Positions 43,049-50,918 of a stretch of 64,000 nt of DNA are shown here, in pieces. The position numbers and the translations under genes are program-made. Below the pieces are notes generated by a model. The model searched no databases, was not told where the DNA came from, and worked only from the letters and a program-made list of their open reading frames with translations. Position 1 is the stretch's first letter; every line of letters starts with the position of its first letter. The DNA lies in assembly GCF_003478995.1 (NCBI RefSeq), contig NZ_QUGI01000001.1:88785-152784 (forward strand), read 5' to 3'. The DNA is from Pseudoflavonifractor sp. AF19-9AC. Lineage in GTDB: Bacteria; Bacillota; Clostridia; Oscillospirales; Oscillospiraceae.

Positions 43049-46000
43049 CTACGCCGTCACTTCCACGGCGTTTTCCCGCACCTGATTGATGGCCTCGACG
43101 ATGGAGTCCCGGGTTTTGGCATCGAACAGTTTCAAGAAGCTAATGGGTTTATCGAAGGGCGGCTTGGTCAGCACCGCTACGCTTTCCATGTATCCATTCA
43201 GCTCAATATGATTGATGACTTTATGCAGGAAAGCAATCTGGTTCTGGTTCAAAGACTGGTCATTGATAAATGCAGAAAAGGCCTGCATGGCTGCGTCGTG
43301 GTCCAGCTTGGCAATTTTTCGTACCAGGAGTCCAAATGGTGTGTCGCCAAACTCACGGGCATAGTCCTCTTTGTTGCCCAGCTCACTGGTCAGCACTCGT
43401 TCCAGCTCCTGATAGTCGCCCACGGACAGCGGGATGTTGTGGGTCAGTTTGTAAATGGCCAAGGTGTCCCCGTGCTCATTCACATAGCGGTTGACCTTGG
43501 CACGGTAGTCCTCAAAGTCATAGGCGGCATCCAGAGGGGAGCCCTCCTGCCGGTCAATGACCGGGTCGGTGAGCTTGGTGACGATGCGCTTCTGTTCTCC
43601 GCCGCCCTCATCCAGGAATTTGATGAGATCCCGCAGTTCCTTCCGTGCCCACTCGAAGCGCAGGATATCGCTCGCCTCCCAGAAGGTGTCGCCCTGAACC
43701 TCCCGAATCACATCCAGCTTATTTTTCACCTGAGGGATGCTGACCTTGCGCTCCAGAAGGGCGGCGGTGTCCCGCAGTTGCCGCTGGGCATAGCGAAACG
43801 CCGGCAGCTGCTCCATGCTGGCGAGAATCAGACCATACATGAAGTTGTCAAAGCGCTTGGCAAACTCATCGGTGTCGTTCAGCCGAACCAGGGGCGCAAT
43901 ATGCTCCAGCAGCTCACCCTTATCGCTCTCACTGATGCAGGCAAACGCCTCCGGCTTTTTGAACTTCTCCACATACTGCATCCGCAGCTTCACGGAAATC
44001 AGTTCCGGTTGCAACTCAGCAACCTGCCCATGGCAGGACTGTACCAGCTCATCCCGCCACGCCTGATAGTCCTCTCCGGCAAAGGCGCTCTCCTGGAGGG
44101 CCATGGCGATTTTTACCTGCTTGCCGAAGATGTTCTCCGACAGAGTTTTCGTCTCCTGGGTTTCATAGCCCTCTTTGTGCTCCCGGAAATACTCAAAGTT
44201 GCCACAGTAGTCAAAAATCAGAAAACGGCGCTTGTCTGTGTATTCCCCGTCAATCTGGTCGATGCAGGCGAGTCCTTTGCACAGCCGGGTACCTCGGCCA
44301 ATCATCTGCCAGAACTTCGCCTTGGAACGCACCTTCTTGAAAAACACCAGATTGACGCACTCCGGCACGTCGATGCCCGTGTCCATCATGTCCACGGATA
44401 CGGCGATGTGAGGCTCCTTCTCCGCCTGCTTGAAGTCGTCAATGATAGTCTGGGCGTAGGCATCATCGCAGATAACCCGCTGGGCAAACTTCCCGTGATA
44501 ATGGGGATAGAGCTTGTTGAACCGCTCCAGAATGAACTCCGCGTGGCGCTTGTTCTGAGCAAAGATGATGGTTTTGCCCAGTCGGTCGCCGCCGGCCACC
44601 TGGATGCCCCGCTCCATGAGATCCTGGAGCACCGTGTCCACCGTCAGCTCGTTGAACACAAACTTATTCAGTGCCGCCGAGGGGATGAACTCCGGCATCA
44701 TGCCATCCTCGATGAAATCATCCTCATAGCGCTCCTTGTCCTCCTCGGACAGGTCGTCGTATGTGATGCCCTCCTCCAGAAACTTGGTCTTGACCTCATA
44801 GTTGTAGTAGGGCACCAGCACATGGTCTTGATGGACCGCCGTCTCGTAGTCGTAGGCGTAGGTAGGCACGCCGTGCTCCATCTCGAAAAAGTCGTAGGTG
44901 TTGCGGTCCACGTCGGTCTTGGGCGTGGCGGTGAGGCCCACCATCAGGGCGTCAAAATACTCGAAAATCGCCCGGTATTTCTTGAAAATGCTCCGGTGGC
45001 TCTCGTCAATGATGATGAGGTCGAAGTGGGCCGGGGTGAAAAGCTGCCGCCCGTCCTTGGATTTCGTATCATCAATGGCGTTCAAAATCGTAGGATAGGT
45101 GGAAAACACAATGCGGGCATTTCGGTCATCCCTGTTGGAGCAGAGATTGCACAGGGACATATCGGGCAGATAGTTCTTGAAATCGTCCTTGGCCTGCTTC
45201 ACCAAAGCGGTGCGGTCGGCCAGAAACAGGATGTTGGTGACCCATTTGCCCCGGCTCAGTACATCGGTCAGGCTGGAGGCTGTCCGGGTCTTGCCGGTGC
45301 CGGTGGCCATGACCAGCAGATGCTTTCGGAACCCCTTCTGTACCTGACCGCAGACGGCCCGGATGGCCTCTTTCTGATAGTAGCGGTCGGTGATTTTGTC
45401 GTCGATGGGGATGTCGTCCAGGTTCTGCCGCTCCTCCCGGCGGTTCATCAGCTTCTGCAAATCGTCCTTGCTGAAAATGCCGCTGACCTTCCGCTGAGGG
45501 CCGCTCTGGTCGTCCCAGAAATAGGTCTCAAAGCCGTTTGTGGTGAACATCATGGGGCGGCGGCCAAACTTCCGCTCCAAGCAATCGGCGTATAAAACCG
45601 CCTGCTTGCGCCCGATGTTGGGGTCCTTGCTCGACCGCTTGGCTTCCACCACCGCCAGGGGCAGACCGTCCTTGCCGAAGAGCACATAGTCGCAGTAGCC
45701 GGGCTGACCCGGCACGCCGGCCATGCCCTCCACCTCGTACTCCTCCCGCACATTGGCGTCGGGGCCGTCGAATTTCCAGCCCATTTGCTTCATATCCACG
45801 TCGATGTAGATTTTCCGGGTCTTGAACTCGGAGAGGTCCTCCGGCTGGAAAGTGCGTGCCTTTTGGTGCTGCTCCTTGGCTGCCGTGTACTGGGCGGCCA
45901 TCTCTTCGATTTGCTTGCGCAATGCCTCGATTTGGGCCTCTTTTTCGTCCAGTAGGCTCTCCTGCTCCTTGACCTTGGCGGCGTCCACTTCCACCTGTTC

Positions 46001-46423
46001 GGAGGGAATGAGGGAGGGGTCAAACTTGCGCTCCTGGTAGTCGCTGCCATAGCAGTAGTCGATCCACTCCACGAACTCAAAGAGGCCCCGGAGCGCCGCC
46101 AGGGCATCGCTCTTCTGCACGCTGCGCTCCGTATGTACCGCCAGATTGCCCAGCTTGATGATGAAGGGAAACTTGCCCCAGGTGTTGGAGTCCACGGCAA
46201 AGCGGAAGGACGGCTCGTGGATGAGGGACTGGAGATTGTCCTTGTAGGGCAGCTTCATAGTGGTGTCGGCGGCATAGACCCACTTCACCGCCAGCTCCAG
46301 CGCCTTGCGGCACCCCACGGCGCACAGTGCCGGAGCGGAGGCAAAAATCTTCTCCGCCTCCACGCACGCCGGGGCAAAGAGGGCGTATTCGGTTTTGCAT
46401 TGGAGGAAGGAGAAGTTGGTCAT
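43049..46423 (-). CDS. hsdR: Type I restriction enzyme, R subunit
   Basis: The 1124-residue motor-nuclease subunit cuts unmodified DNA after translocation. It begins with a DUF4145-like helical domain (about 1-120) and a coiled segment (about 140-185). The HsdR nuclease domain has the PD-ExK motif with CDYVLFGKDGLPLAVVEAKR near 245-262. The helicase part has Walker A MATGTGKTRTA (about 371) and DESH box IIIDESHRS (about 468). GTGIDVPECVNLVFF-type and QMIGRGTRLC helicase motifs VI follow, and a C-terminal helical domain completes it. Length suits the family and no break is seen. It acts with HsdM and HsdS encoded upstream. Confidence 0.95.
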   Translation of the reverse strand: MTNFSFLQCKTEYALFAPACVEAEKIFASAPALCAVGCRKALELAVKWVYAADTTMKLPYKDNLQSLIHEPSFRFAVDSNTWGKFPFIIKLGNLAVHTERSVQKSDALAALRGLFEFVEWIDYCYGSDYQERKFDPSLIPSEQVEVDAAKVKEQESLLDEKEAQIEALRKQIEEMAAQYTAAKEQHQKARTFQPEDLSEFKTRKIYIDVDMKQMGWKFDGPDANVREEYEVEGMAGVPGQPGYCDYVLFGKDGLPLAVVEAKRSSKDPNIGRKQAVLYADCLERKFGRRPMMFTTNGFETYFWDDQSGPQRKVSGIFSKDDLQKLMNRREERQNLDDIPIDDKITDRYYQKEAIRAVCGQVQKGFRKHLLVMATGTGKTRTASSLTDVLSRGKWVTNILFLADRTALVKQAKDDFKNYLPDMSLCNLCSNRDDRNARIVFSTYPTILNAIDDTKSKDGRQLFTPAHFDLIIIDESHRSIFKKYRAIFEYFDALMVGLTATPKTDVDRNTYDFFEMEHGVPTYAYDYETAVHQDHVLVPYYNYEVKTKFLEEGITYDDLSEEDKERYEDDFIEDGMMPEFIPSAALNKFVFNELTVDTVLQDLMERGIQVAGGDRLGKTIIFAQNKRHAEFILERFNKLYPHYHGKFAQRVICDDAYAQTIIDDFKQAEKEPHIAVSVDMMDTGIDVPECVNLVFFKKVRSKAKFWQMIGRGTRLCKGLACIDQIDGEYTDKRRFLIFDYCGNFEYFREHKEGYETQETKTLSENIFGKQVKIAMALQESAFAGEDYQAWRDELVQSCHGQVAELQPELISVKLRMQYVEKFKKPEAFACISESDKGELLEHIAPLVRLNDTDEFAKRFDNFMYGLILASMEQLPAFRYAQRQLRDTAALLERKVSIPQVKNKLDVIREVQGDTFWEASDILRFEWARKELRDLIKFLDEGGGEQKRIVTKLTDPVIDRQEGSPLDAAYDFEDYRAKVNRYVNEHGDTLAIYKLTHNIPLSVGDYQELERVLTSELGNKEDYAREFGDTPFGLLVRKIAKLDHDAAMQAFSAFINDQSLNQNQIAFLHKVINHIELNGYMESVAVLTKPPFDKPISFLKLFDAKTRDSIVEAINQVRENAVEVTA

Positions 46424-46435
46424 GGTGTGACCTCC

Positions 46436-47038
46436 TTATCTTAATTGCGCCTGGATATAATCAATTAAGTCTTTCGTTGGTATCGCTCTTTCGGGAAAAT
46501 ATTTATTAACGATATTTCGTAGATTCTTGTCATCACTCACCAGAGTACATCCATGATACATGGCAGCTTCTGCCGACATAGCATCATAGTGTTGGGCAAA
46601 AGGCTTTTCTGCTCTAGTTTTTTCATCAAACTGAAATATTTCTTTTGTCATCTCGCCCACTTTGCTTTTATCATCGAGGATTCGATATGTGCCGTCTAAA
46701 AGCCAGTGGCCTTTCATGAGGGACGCTATACTTGATAAACGTTTAACTTTTAGACGCTTTAGTATCTCGTCAAATGCTATCATTTTTGCCCTAAAATTGT
46801 CAGTGATTTTGACATGGGGTATACAGTTTGCGTCGTAAGTTTTAGCGCCTCGACCGGATAATTCATAATCTTGATTGGCTGTTTTATAGTAATGAAACCC
46901 CAATTCAAGTGATTTCTCTGCTATATCAATCCAGTCTCTGTGTTCTGCAAACCGATTGACTGCCGCAGTATCAAGTAGATAGTTAAATTGGCAATCAGGA
47001 TTTGGCTCCTCAAAATCGTGAAGAATAATTTCATCCAT
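46436..47038 (-). CDS. PIN-domain protein, likely toxin-type nuclease
   Basis: The 200-residue protein has PIN-like acidic positions: NYLLDTAAVNRF near residue 23, YDAMSAEAAMYHGCTLVSDD near 153-172 and the closing SDDKNLRNIVNKYFP. PIN nucleases cut RNA and are the usual VapC-type toxins. It is longer than typical VapC (about 130 residues), with an inserted helical middle. GGAGGA precedes the ATG at 47036-47038, and the start overlaps the small upstream gene by 8 bp. The pair sits between hsdS and hsdR, where it might guard the restriction operon or act as an accessory nuclease. Confidence 0.72.
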   Translation of the reverse strand: MDEIILHDFEEPNPDCQFNYLLDTAAVNRFAEHRDWIDIAEKSLELGFHYYKTANQDYELSGRGAKTYDANCIPHVKITDNFRAKMIAFDEILKRLKVKRLSSIASLMKGHWLLDGTYRILDDKSKVGEMTKEIFQFDEKTRAEKPFAQHYDAMSAEAAMYHGCTLVSDDKNLRNIVNKYFPERAIPTKDLIDYIQAQLR

Positions 47039-47216
47039 TAGACGTTCCTCCAACAAAATACTGCCGCATCATATTGCACATTGCAGCAAAAACTTCTGCG
47101 CCCAAAAGTTCTTTTGCTAATTGTTCCCTCTGCTGCGGGGTTAACTCATTAAATGATTTTGCGGCTTTGAGGGCGTCATGTTTGGCTTCCATATATTTTT
47201 CTTGTTCTTGTGTCAT
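47031..47216 (-). CDS. Small protein upstream of PIN gene, antitoxin candidate
   Basis: The 61-residue helical protein begins MTQEQEKYMEAKHDALKAAK and contains ELTPQQREQLAKELLGAEVF. It is charged and Gln-rich, with no DNA-binding motif I can identify. It follows hsdS by 4 bp and overlaps the PIN gene by 8 bp. Size and order suit an antitoxin for the PIN protein, but nothing in the sequence proves it. Confidence 0.6.
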   Translation of the reverse strand: MTQEQEKYMEAKHDALKAAKSFNELTPQQREQLAKELLGAEVFAAMCNMMRQYFVGGTSNG

Positions 47217-47220
47217 TTAC

Positions 47221-48351
47221 CTATCCTCCAAAATACTCCTGCATCAGCGACTTTTTCAGCGTTTCCAGCTTTTCAAGGCTGCGGTTGATGGTGGCTTTTG
47301 ATTTTTCTATTTGCTTGACAAAGGCAGCAAATTGGTTTTGTAGGTCAATTGGGGGTTCATATATTGCAATTTTATAAAATTCACTATGATTTAAATCTGG
47401 AATTGTTGATATACCGGCTCGTTTTTTGAGCTCTGTTTGTATTAAATCCAAATTTAAATACTCAACCAAGAATTCTTTGATATATTTATCTCGATCAAAA
47501 TCAATAAGGAAAAAGTTATTATGAAACACCCCTGCAACATTGGTAATTACCATCCCGGTATTTCCAGTACGGGTCATTAAAATATCGTCTTTAGTGCATA
47601 TAACTGTACTTTTGGGATTCTTAATATATTCTTTATCCTTTACTCCATGTAAATACGCAACTGTAATATATTCATAACAGCTTTCTTCAAAATGTGTTAA
47701 TCGTTTGGAAATCGGTATTTGTAGTCCCTGTCGCACTGTACAAATTTCTTTAAACGTTCTCATGTTCCAGTTTTTTTCGTTATCTTGTGGGTCTCCAAAC
47801 ATCTCCACAAACCGCGCTTTGACCAGCTCATCCAGCTTGTCCAGCTGCTGACGGCGTTTGGCAATCAGGTCGCTGACCTTGTCCAGCACCGCCGCAATTC
47901 TGCGCTGTTCGTCCAAGGGAGGAACTGTTATGGTGACTGCACCAAGTGTTGATTTATTTAATGTTGTACCCATAACTGCACGGTTTGTCCCTTTTGTCCA
48001 ATCCTTTGCAGAAAACAAATGATAAAAATAGTCCGGTAACACTGCGTATTTCCCGGTTGGAATAAATGCCATGATTGCCTCGTTAGTATATACGGGTGCT
48101 TGTGTGATAGCGGTTTTTCCCAACGAAAGTTTGAAACTCATAATAACGGTGTTAGCTGGAACACTTTTTATTCCACTTTCGCGGACAGCAGACGCAGAAA
48201 TCTTCTCTTTTGTAGCTTCTACATATTTGGAGTAAGTGCCTAAATCAGCAATAGATACCCAATCATACTGTCCATCAGTCCAGTAATCAGCGTTGTTTCG
48301 AGACGGTGTTTTTCCCATCTGCAAATGAAATATTTCGTCCAATCTCGCCAT
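47221..48351 (-). CDS. hsdS: Type I restriction enzyme, specificity subunit
   Basis: The 376-residue protein has two target-recognition domains and two conserved helical spacers. TRD1 spans about 1-150 (ARLDEIFHLQMGKTPSRNN, YDWVSIADLG), then TVPPLDEQRRIAAVLDKVSDLIAKR is the central spacer. TRD2 covers about 195-330 (TFKEICTVRQGLQIPI), with IYEPPIDLQNQFAAFVKQIEKS as the distal spacer. It sets the DNA target for the complex. Both the TRD segments are lower in GC than the spacers, a usual sign of TRD exchange. The ATG at 48351 overlaps the hsdM stop (TGATG); a GTG one codon earlier is possible. Confidence 0.93.
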   Translation of the reverse strand: MARLDEIFHLQMGKTPSRNNADYWTDGQYDWVSIADLGTYSKYVEATKEKISASAVRESGIKSVPANTVIMSFKLSLGKTAITQAPVYTNEAIMAFIPTGKYAVLPDYFYHLFSAKDWTKGTNRAVMGTTLNKSTLGAVTITVPPLDEQRRIAAVLDKVSDLIAKRRQQLDKLDELVKARFVEMFGDPQDNEKNWNMRTFKEICTVRQGLQIPISKRLTHFEESCYEYITVAYLHGVKDKEYIKNPKSTVICTKDDILMTRTGNTGMVITNVAGVFHNNFFLIDFDRDKYIKEFLVEYLNLDLIQTELKKRAGISTIPDLNHSEFYKIAIYEPPIDLQNQFAAFVKQIEKSKATINRSLEKLETLKKSLMQEYFGG

Positions 48352-49937
48352 CACAGCATCCCCTCCAGCTCCGCCCAGGTCTTTCCTTCCAGTTCAGACC
48401 AAGGGGTTCCTTCCAAATCGGACCACAGCAATTTGATGCCCTTCTGAATCTCCGACTCCGTGGCGACAATATCCTTCATAATTTCCTGCGTAGAGGGATA
48501 CTCCACCGGCACATATTCCACTTTCTTGTACTTGTTGATGGACAGGTCATAGTCATTGTCGGCAATCTCCTGCTTCGGCACAAAGAAGCTCTGCTCCGTG
48601 CGCTGCCGGTCGGCCTCCCTATCCAGATTGTGGAACCGCTCGATGATGTCGGGAATGTCGTTGTCCGCAATCTCGCTGCGCTTATCGTCCAGAGAAAAAC
48701 CGTCGGCCTTCATGTCGTAGAACCACACGTTTTCCGTGCCGCCCGCGCCGGTCTTGGTGAACACCAGCACCGCCGTGGACACACCGGCGTAGGGTTTGAA
48801 CACGCCGGAGGGCATGGAGATGATCGCCCGCAGCTGATGGTTCTCCACCAGCTCCCTCCGAATGGCCTTGTGGGCTTTGGAGGAGCCGAACAGCACGCCG
48901 TCCGGCACGATGCAGGCGCACTGACCGCCCTTTTTCAGCATCCGCAGGAACAGGGCCAGAAACAGCAGCTCGGTCTTTTTGGTATTGGTGACGGCTTTCA
49001 GATTGTCGTGGATGCTTTCGGCGTCCACGGTGCCCTTGAAAGGGGGATTGGCCAGGCACATGGTGAACTTGTCCCGAATCTCGTTCTGCTTGGATACGCT
49101 GTCCTTGTAGTCGATCTCCGGGCGGCTGATGGAGTGGAGCATCAGATTCATGGCGGAGATGCGCAGCATGGTCCGGTCGGTGTCAAAGCCGGTGAACATG
49201 GGGCCGGCAAAATGCTCCCACTGCTCGCTGGTCATAGTGCTCTCATAGTGGCTCCGGACATACTCCGCTGCCGACACCAGAAAGCCCGCCGTACCACAGG
49301 CTGGGTCGCAGATGGTGTCCTCCGGCGTGGGCTGCAGCAGCTCCACCATCATCTCCCGAATATGCTTGGGGGTGCGGAACTGACCGTTCTGGCCCGCGGT
49401 GGACAGCTTGCTCAGCATATACTCGTACAAATCGCCCTGCATATCCAGACCCGTCAGGTCGTGCTCATAGAGGTCGTCCAGACCGGTGATGATTTTTTGC
49501 AGCACCTGGGGCGTGGGGATGAGGAACATGGCGTCGCTCATATAGCGGGCAAAGGCGGTATTTTCTTCGCCGTTTGCCTCCTCCTCGATTTCCACCAGTT
49601 CGCCCTGCTGGTTGAAGTCAGGCAAGTGGCCGTGTTTCATATTTTTGATGGCAGGGAAGACCCGCTGGGAAATCACGTCGTAAATCGCCCGGGGGTCGTC
49701 ATTTTTGAACTTGCTCCAGCGCATGGACTGACCCACGGCGGACTGGGGGAAAATCTTGTCCAGCTTCTCGCCGCTCAGATTCTCAAATTCCTCAGTCTCC
49801 AGCTCTTTTTCATCCAGAGAGCGGATGAACATGAGATAGGTCAGCTGTTCGATGACCGTCAGCGGGTTGGTGACACCGCTCGCCCAGATGTCCGTCCAGA
49901 TTTTATCCACTTTATTCTTAATGGCGCCTGTGACCAT
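48351..49937 (-). CDS. hsdM: Type I restriction enzyme, DNA methyltransferase subunit
   Basis: The 528-residue N6-adenine methyltransferase has an N-terminal helical domain (KVDKIWTDIWASGVTNPL), the SAM motif DPACGTAGFLVSA (about 200-212) and catalytic NPPF near residue 296. The C-terminus carries three tandem 8-residue units, W-S/A-D/E-LEG-xx, in LLWSDLEGTPWSELEG and onward. AGGAGG precedes the ATG at 49935-49937; the longer frame lacks support. It is the second gene of the island's restriction operon. Confidence 0.95.
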   Translation of the reverse strand: MVTGAIKNKVDKIWTDIWASGVTNPLTVIEQLTYLMFIRSLDEKELETEEFENLSGEKLDKIFPQSAVGQSMRWSKFKNDDPRAIYDVISQRVFPAIKNMKHGHLPDFNQQGELVEIEEEANGEENTAFARYMSDAMFLIPTPQVLQKIITGLDDLYEHDLTGLDMQGDLYEYMLSKLSTAGQNGQFRTPKHIREMMVELLQPTPEDTICDPACGTAGFLVSAAEYVRSHYESTMTSEQWEHFAGPMFTGFDTDRTMLRISAMNLMLHSISRPEIDYKDSVSKQNEIRDKFTMCLANPPFKGTVDAESIHDNLKAVTNTKKTELLFLALFLRMLKKGGQCACIVPDGVLFGSSKAHKAIRRELVENHQLRAIISMPSGVFKPYAGVSTAVLVFTKTGAGGTENVWFYDMKADGFSLDDKRSEIADNDIPDIIERFHNLDREADRQRTEQSFFVPKQEIADNDYDLSINKYKKVEYVPVEYPSTQEIMKDIVATESEIQKGIKLLWSDLEGTPWSELEGKTWAELEGML

Positions 49938-50047
49938 ATGTGTTCCTCCTGCCGCCCGGTTTTCAACAGAATCTCCGAGCATTTTCTATGATATTCCATT
50001 TTATCGTATGATGGCGCTTACCGCAAGAATGAGTTGCTAATTGGCAG

Positions 50048-50503
50048 CTATCTCCACAACACCCGCACATCTTTCCCACTGGCATAGCGCACGGTGACGG
50101 CGGTGCCGCCGGTGGGCCGGCCGTCGTAGACGGCAACCACCCGCTGAGATTGGTCCACCATATAGCGGTTGCGGCGCATATAGCAGCCTTTGGAATACAC
50201 ATCGGAGTGAATTTTCACCGTATCGCAGCACCGGATGAGCCTTTGAAAGGTTTCATCCGGTGTTTTCATGCGTCCGGGGTAGGGGATAGCCGCCTCCAGG
50301 GTGATGAGGTAGATCTCCTTCAGCTCCGCTACAATGTCCGCAAAGAGCAAATCCGCCCCGGCGGCGAAGCCGCTGATGAAATGGGTGTAGCCGTCCTCAA
50401 TAGCTGCCAGAATCTCTTGACGCAGCAATTTCTGAATTCTGTCCATTTGTTCTGCTGGAATATCACGATGCCCCGTGACACAGCAGGTCTTTTCTTTGTC
50501 CAT
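50048..50503 (-). CDS. SLOG/YspA-type (DUF1273-like) protein
   Basis: The 151-residue protein has the opening motif CCVTGHRDIP and, about 40 residues later, HFISGFAAGADLLFADIVAE, then VAVYDGRPTGGTAVTVRYA. This is the SLOG Rossmann-like fold of the DUF1273/YspA group, which is thought to bind nucleotides or their derivatives and is common in mobile elements. GGAGG precedes its ATG. It is the first gene of the restriction operon and lies just downstream of the XRE operators, so it is the gene most directly under that repressor. Confidence 0.82.
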   Translation of the reverse strand: MDKEKTCCVTGHRDIPAEQMDRIQKLLRQEILAAIEDGYTHFISGFAAGADLLFADIVAELKEIYLITLEAAIPYPGRMKTPDETFQRLIRCCDTVKIHSDVYSKGCYMRRNRYMVDQSQRVVAVYDGRPTGGTAVTVRYASGKDVRVLWR

Positions 50504-50519
50504 CGTACTACCTCCAAAT

Positions 50520-50535
50520 TAGTGATTTATCACTA
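50520..50535. promoter_or_regulatory. XRE operator 1
   Basis: The palindrome TAGTGATTTATCACTA (arms TAGTGAT / ATCACTA) lies 17 bp upstream of the SLOG start codon. Confidence 0.75.
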
Positions 50536-50555
50536 TATTACCACAAATTTTCGAG

Positions 50556-50573
50556 TTAGTGAAACATCACTAA
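50556..50573. promoter_or_regulatory. XRE operator 2
   Basis: Perfect arms TTAGTGA / TCACTAA with a 4-nt spacer lie 37 bp (centre to centre) from operator 1. A TCACTAAG half-site occurs at 50,617-50,624, near the XRE ribosome binding site. Confidence 0.75.
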
Positions 50574-50633
50574 TATGCCAATCCGGGATGACATATCATA
50601 TGGAAAAGACGATATGTCACTAAGGAGTAGGCG

Positions 50634-50876
50634 ATGGATACACGGGAAGCAATTGTATTCCGAATTAAACAATTGTGCGAGGAACGCGGTCTGACGCCGA
50701 ACGGTTTGAGCAATCTTGCCGCTGTACCCCAGGCCACGGTCAAAAGCATTCTGAACGGTGAGAGCCAGAATCCGGGTACCGTCACCATTAAGAAGCTGTG
50801 TGATGGTCTGGAAATCACGCTGGGGGAATTTTTCTCCACACCGGAGTTTGATGCTCTGGAGCAGGAAATCAAATAA
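50634..50876 (+). CDS. XRE-family HTH repressor
   Basis: The 80-residue protein is essentially one Cro/CI-type helix-turn-helix: IKQLCEERGLTPNGLSNLAA, VPQATVKSILNGESQNPG, and KKLCDGLEITLGEFF. It diverges from the SLOG-hsdM operon across a 130-bp gap that holds two matched palindromes, so it probably represses both its own gene and the restriction operon, like a control protein. AAGGAG lies close to its ATG. A bidirectional terminator follows. Confidence 0.9.
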   Translation: MDTREAIVFRIKQLCEERGLTPNGLSNLAAVPQATVKSILNGESQNPGTVTIKKLCDGLEITLGEFFSTPEFDALEQEIK

Positions 50877-50880
50877 ATGC

Positions 50881-50918
50881 AAAAAAGCCGCCGGTGCAAC
50901 GCACCGGCGGCTTGCTGT
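50881..50918. terminator. Bidirectional terminator
   Basis: Perfect 11-bp arms GCCGCCGGTGC / GCACCGGCGGC with a 3-nt loop lie between the XRE gene and the convergent serine recombinase gene; A6 is on the left and TTGCTGTTT on the right. Confidence 0.85.
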
